DNA of 64,000 nt, from the NCBI RefSeq assembly GCF_036370855.1, contig NC_088100.1, positions 39,072,563 through 39,136,562 of the forward strand, given 5' to 3'. This document shows positions 62,930 to 64,000 of this stretch, one piece after another. Made by a program: the position numbers and the translations under genes. Under the pieces are notes generated by a model. It made no database searches, was not told the origin of the DNA, and worked only from the letters and a program-made list of their open reading frames with translations. Source of the DNA: Dromaius novaehollandiae (taxonomy: Eukaryota; Chordata; Aves; Casuariiformes; Dromaiidae). The number at the start of each line of letters is the position of its first letter. Position 1 is the stretch's first letter.

Positions 62930-63960
62930 GCTTTTTGTGAAAGTTTTTCTTAGCTTTGTCCATGTAGTCTCTAAAGCATATTCCTGGCAAAGGCCAACAT
63001 TTGATCAGCATTTGCACCAAACTGCATGTGAAAAGTTGACACGTGCTGAAACTCTTAAGAGGCATAGCTTAGAGAGTGTGGGTCTCAGGTGGCTTCAATC
63101 TATGCTGTTCCTCCTTTTTCAGTGGCCTCAGTGGTTGGTTGCACAATCTTGGCGGTTCTGGAGGCCCAGTTAAGTTTCATAAGTCTTTTCTAAAGCTGCC
63201 CAGAGTTGCAGTGTTGGTACCCGCAAACTCCCTTTCACTCCTTGGAGTCTGTTAAGGGTTCTTTGGAGCATGGCCCACAATTCGGGTAAGGAAATGGTTC
63301 TTCTTTGGGTACACCAAAAGCTTTTGGAGGCACCTTCTGTTTCTGTTACTGCTTCTGCTGGCATAAAGGGGTCCAAGTGGGAGTGGGAATGTCAGTTGTT
63401 TCTAATACATTTCCACATTTTAACCTGCATGCCCCTGAATTTTAATGAACAACTATGAATTGTTGGTCCTTTTGGTCTGGTCCCCCACTCCACTGGAGCC
63501 ATTTTGCACCTCCTAAAAGTGCAAAGGAGCAGGAGGCAGAAGAGAACTTCAGGGTAAGGCAAAGAAAAGAGTTTTGCTGTGAGGCAAAGAAAAGAGTTTT
63601 ATTGGGTCTTTTGTGCTCATTCTTCTCATGTCCTCTGGTGGAAGAGGGCTGGAGGAAATAGAGGGCAAGGAAAAAAACCATGAGTTACCTCCAGAAGATG
63701 AGTGTCAGAGGAATAAGTGAGATGGGCATTGCTCTCTGAATCAAAGAATGAAGGGTCTCCCACAACGATTTCTGTTCCTTTTGAGAGTTATGTGGACAGA
63801 AGGCAGAGTAAAGCCTGTAATATCAGGTCTGCAGGTGTAAGAATTGAACTTTCTCCCAGGTTTTTTCACCATGGGCAGTCACAAGTTGAATTTGTTACAA
63901 ACTTCTTGTAATTCAATAGTCAGGAGGGGAGGGCTGTAGTCTCTGTATGTGACTAACAAT
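62930..63960 (-). mobile_element. Possible decayed LTR retroelement 5' end
   Basis: Read on the minus strand, this edge region has an LTR-like order: a non-coding part with AATAAA at 63603-63598, a leader-like stretch, then a broken frame (63376-63170, then a shift near 63170) with a Leu/Gln-rich, Pro-ending composition reminiscent of a gag-type protein. Stops and frameshifts show it cannot be functional. I recognise no conserved retroviral motif, so the call is weak. Confidence 0.25.
63557..63600. repeat. 25-bp tandem duplication
   Basis: AGGCAAAGAAAAGAGTTTT occurs at 63557-63575 and 63582-63600 with a 25-bp period. On the minus strand an AATAAA (63603-63598) stands just before it. Confidence 0.85.
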
Positions 63961-64000
63961 TAGATATCCAAATACAGTATTAATATAGGTAGTGTTGTAT

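Larger units (their letters stand above)
58980..62930. other. Intergenic DNA, no gene seen
   Basis: Apart from the old CR1 fragment (60545-60905) and a relict palindromic repeat (61801-61885), I see no coding, RNA or repeat-family signal. Open frames are short and have random composition. Confidence 0.6.

Noticed and set aside
1..64000. CRISPR arrays, operons, riboswitches, prophage or other prokaryotic systems
   Set aside because: The window is clearly vertebrate nuclear DNA with one spliced gene; no regularly spaced repeats with unique spacers were seen.

Overview
The window is vertebrate nuclear DNA, most likely from a bird. It holds a CpG-island promoter, a gene cut into 27 coding exons with GT-AG introns of roughly 0.2 to 5.7 kb, few interspersed repeats, antisense CR1 LINE fragments, and two related LTR-like insertions. 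I cannot name the species.

One protein-coding gene fills about 75% of the window. It is the minus-strand orthologue of CEP162 (KIAA1009; the avian gene was first described as QN1), a centriole and axoneme protein needed for transition-zone assembly in primary cilia. I traced it exon by exon: a non-coding first exon in the CpG island (about 49.5-49.8 kb), the start codon in exon 2 (47829-47831), and the stop codon in exon 28 (4765-4767). All splice phases agree and the spliced reading frame encodes about 1461 residues, close to the roughly 1400 of mammalian CEP162. The N-terminal half is acidic, serine-rich and probably disordered. The C-terminal half (from about residue 640) is almost continuous coiled coil.

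Layout: 1-2.6 kb has no coding signal and is possibly the 3' flank or 3' UTR of a convergent plus-strand neighbour (MRAP2 in known amniote gene order). At 2.61-2.67 kb poly(A) signals on both strands sit back to back. CEP162 covers 2.6-49.8 kb. The CpG-island promoter covers 49.4-50.4 kb and carries an RFX X-box-like site, three CACGTG E-boxes and a G-quadruplex-prone tract. From 50.4 to 64 kb I see no coding gene, only intergenic DNA with relict amniote repeats, an ancient CR1 fragment, a (CA)n microsatellite, a diverged local duplication near 58.2 and 58.9 kb, and a possible decayed retroelement at the right edge.

I found no new multi-gene system. The points most worth a second look are a symmetric 150-nt exon 4 that I do not recognise in mammalian CEP162, a duplicated splice donor at exon 16, tandem acceptors at exon 15, the ciliary-type promoter motifs, and the overlapping convergent poly(A) signals.
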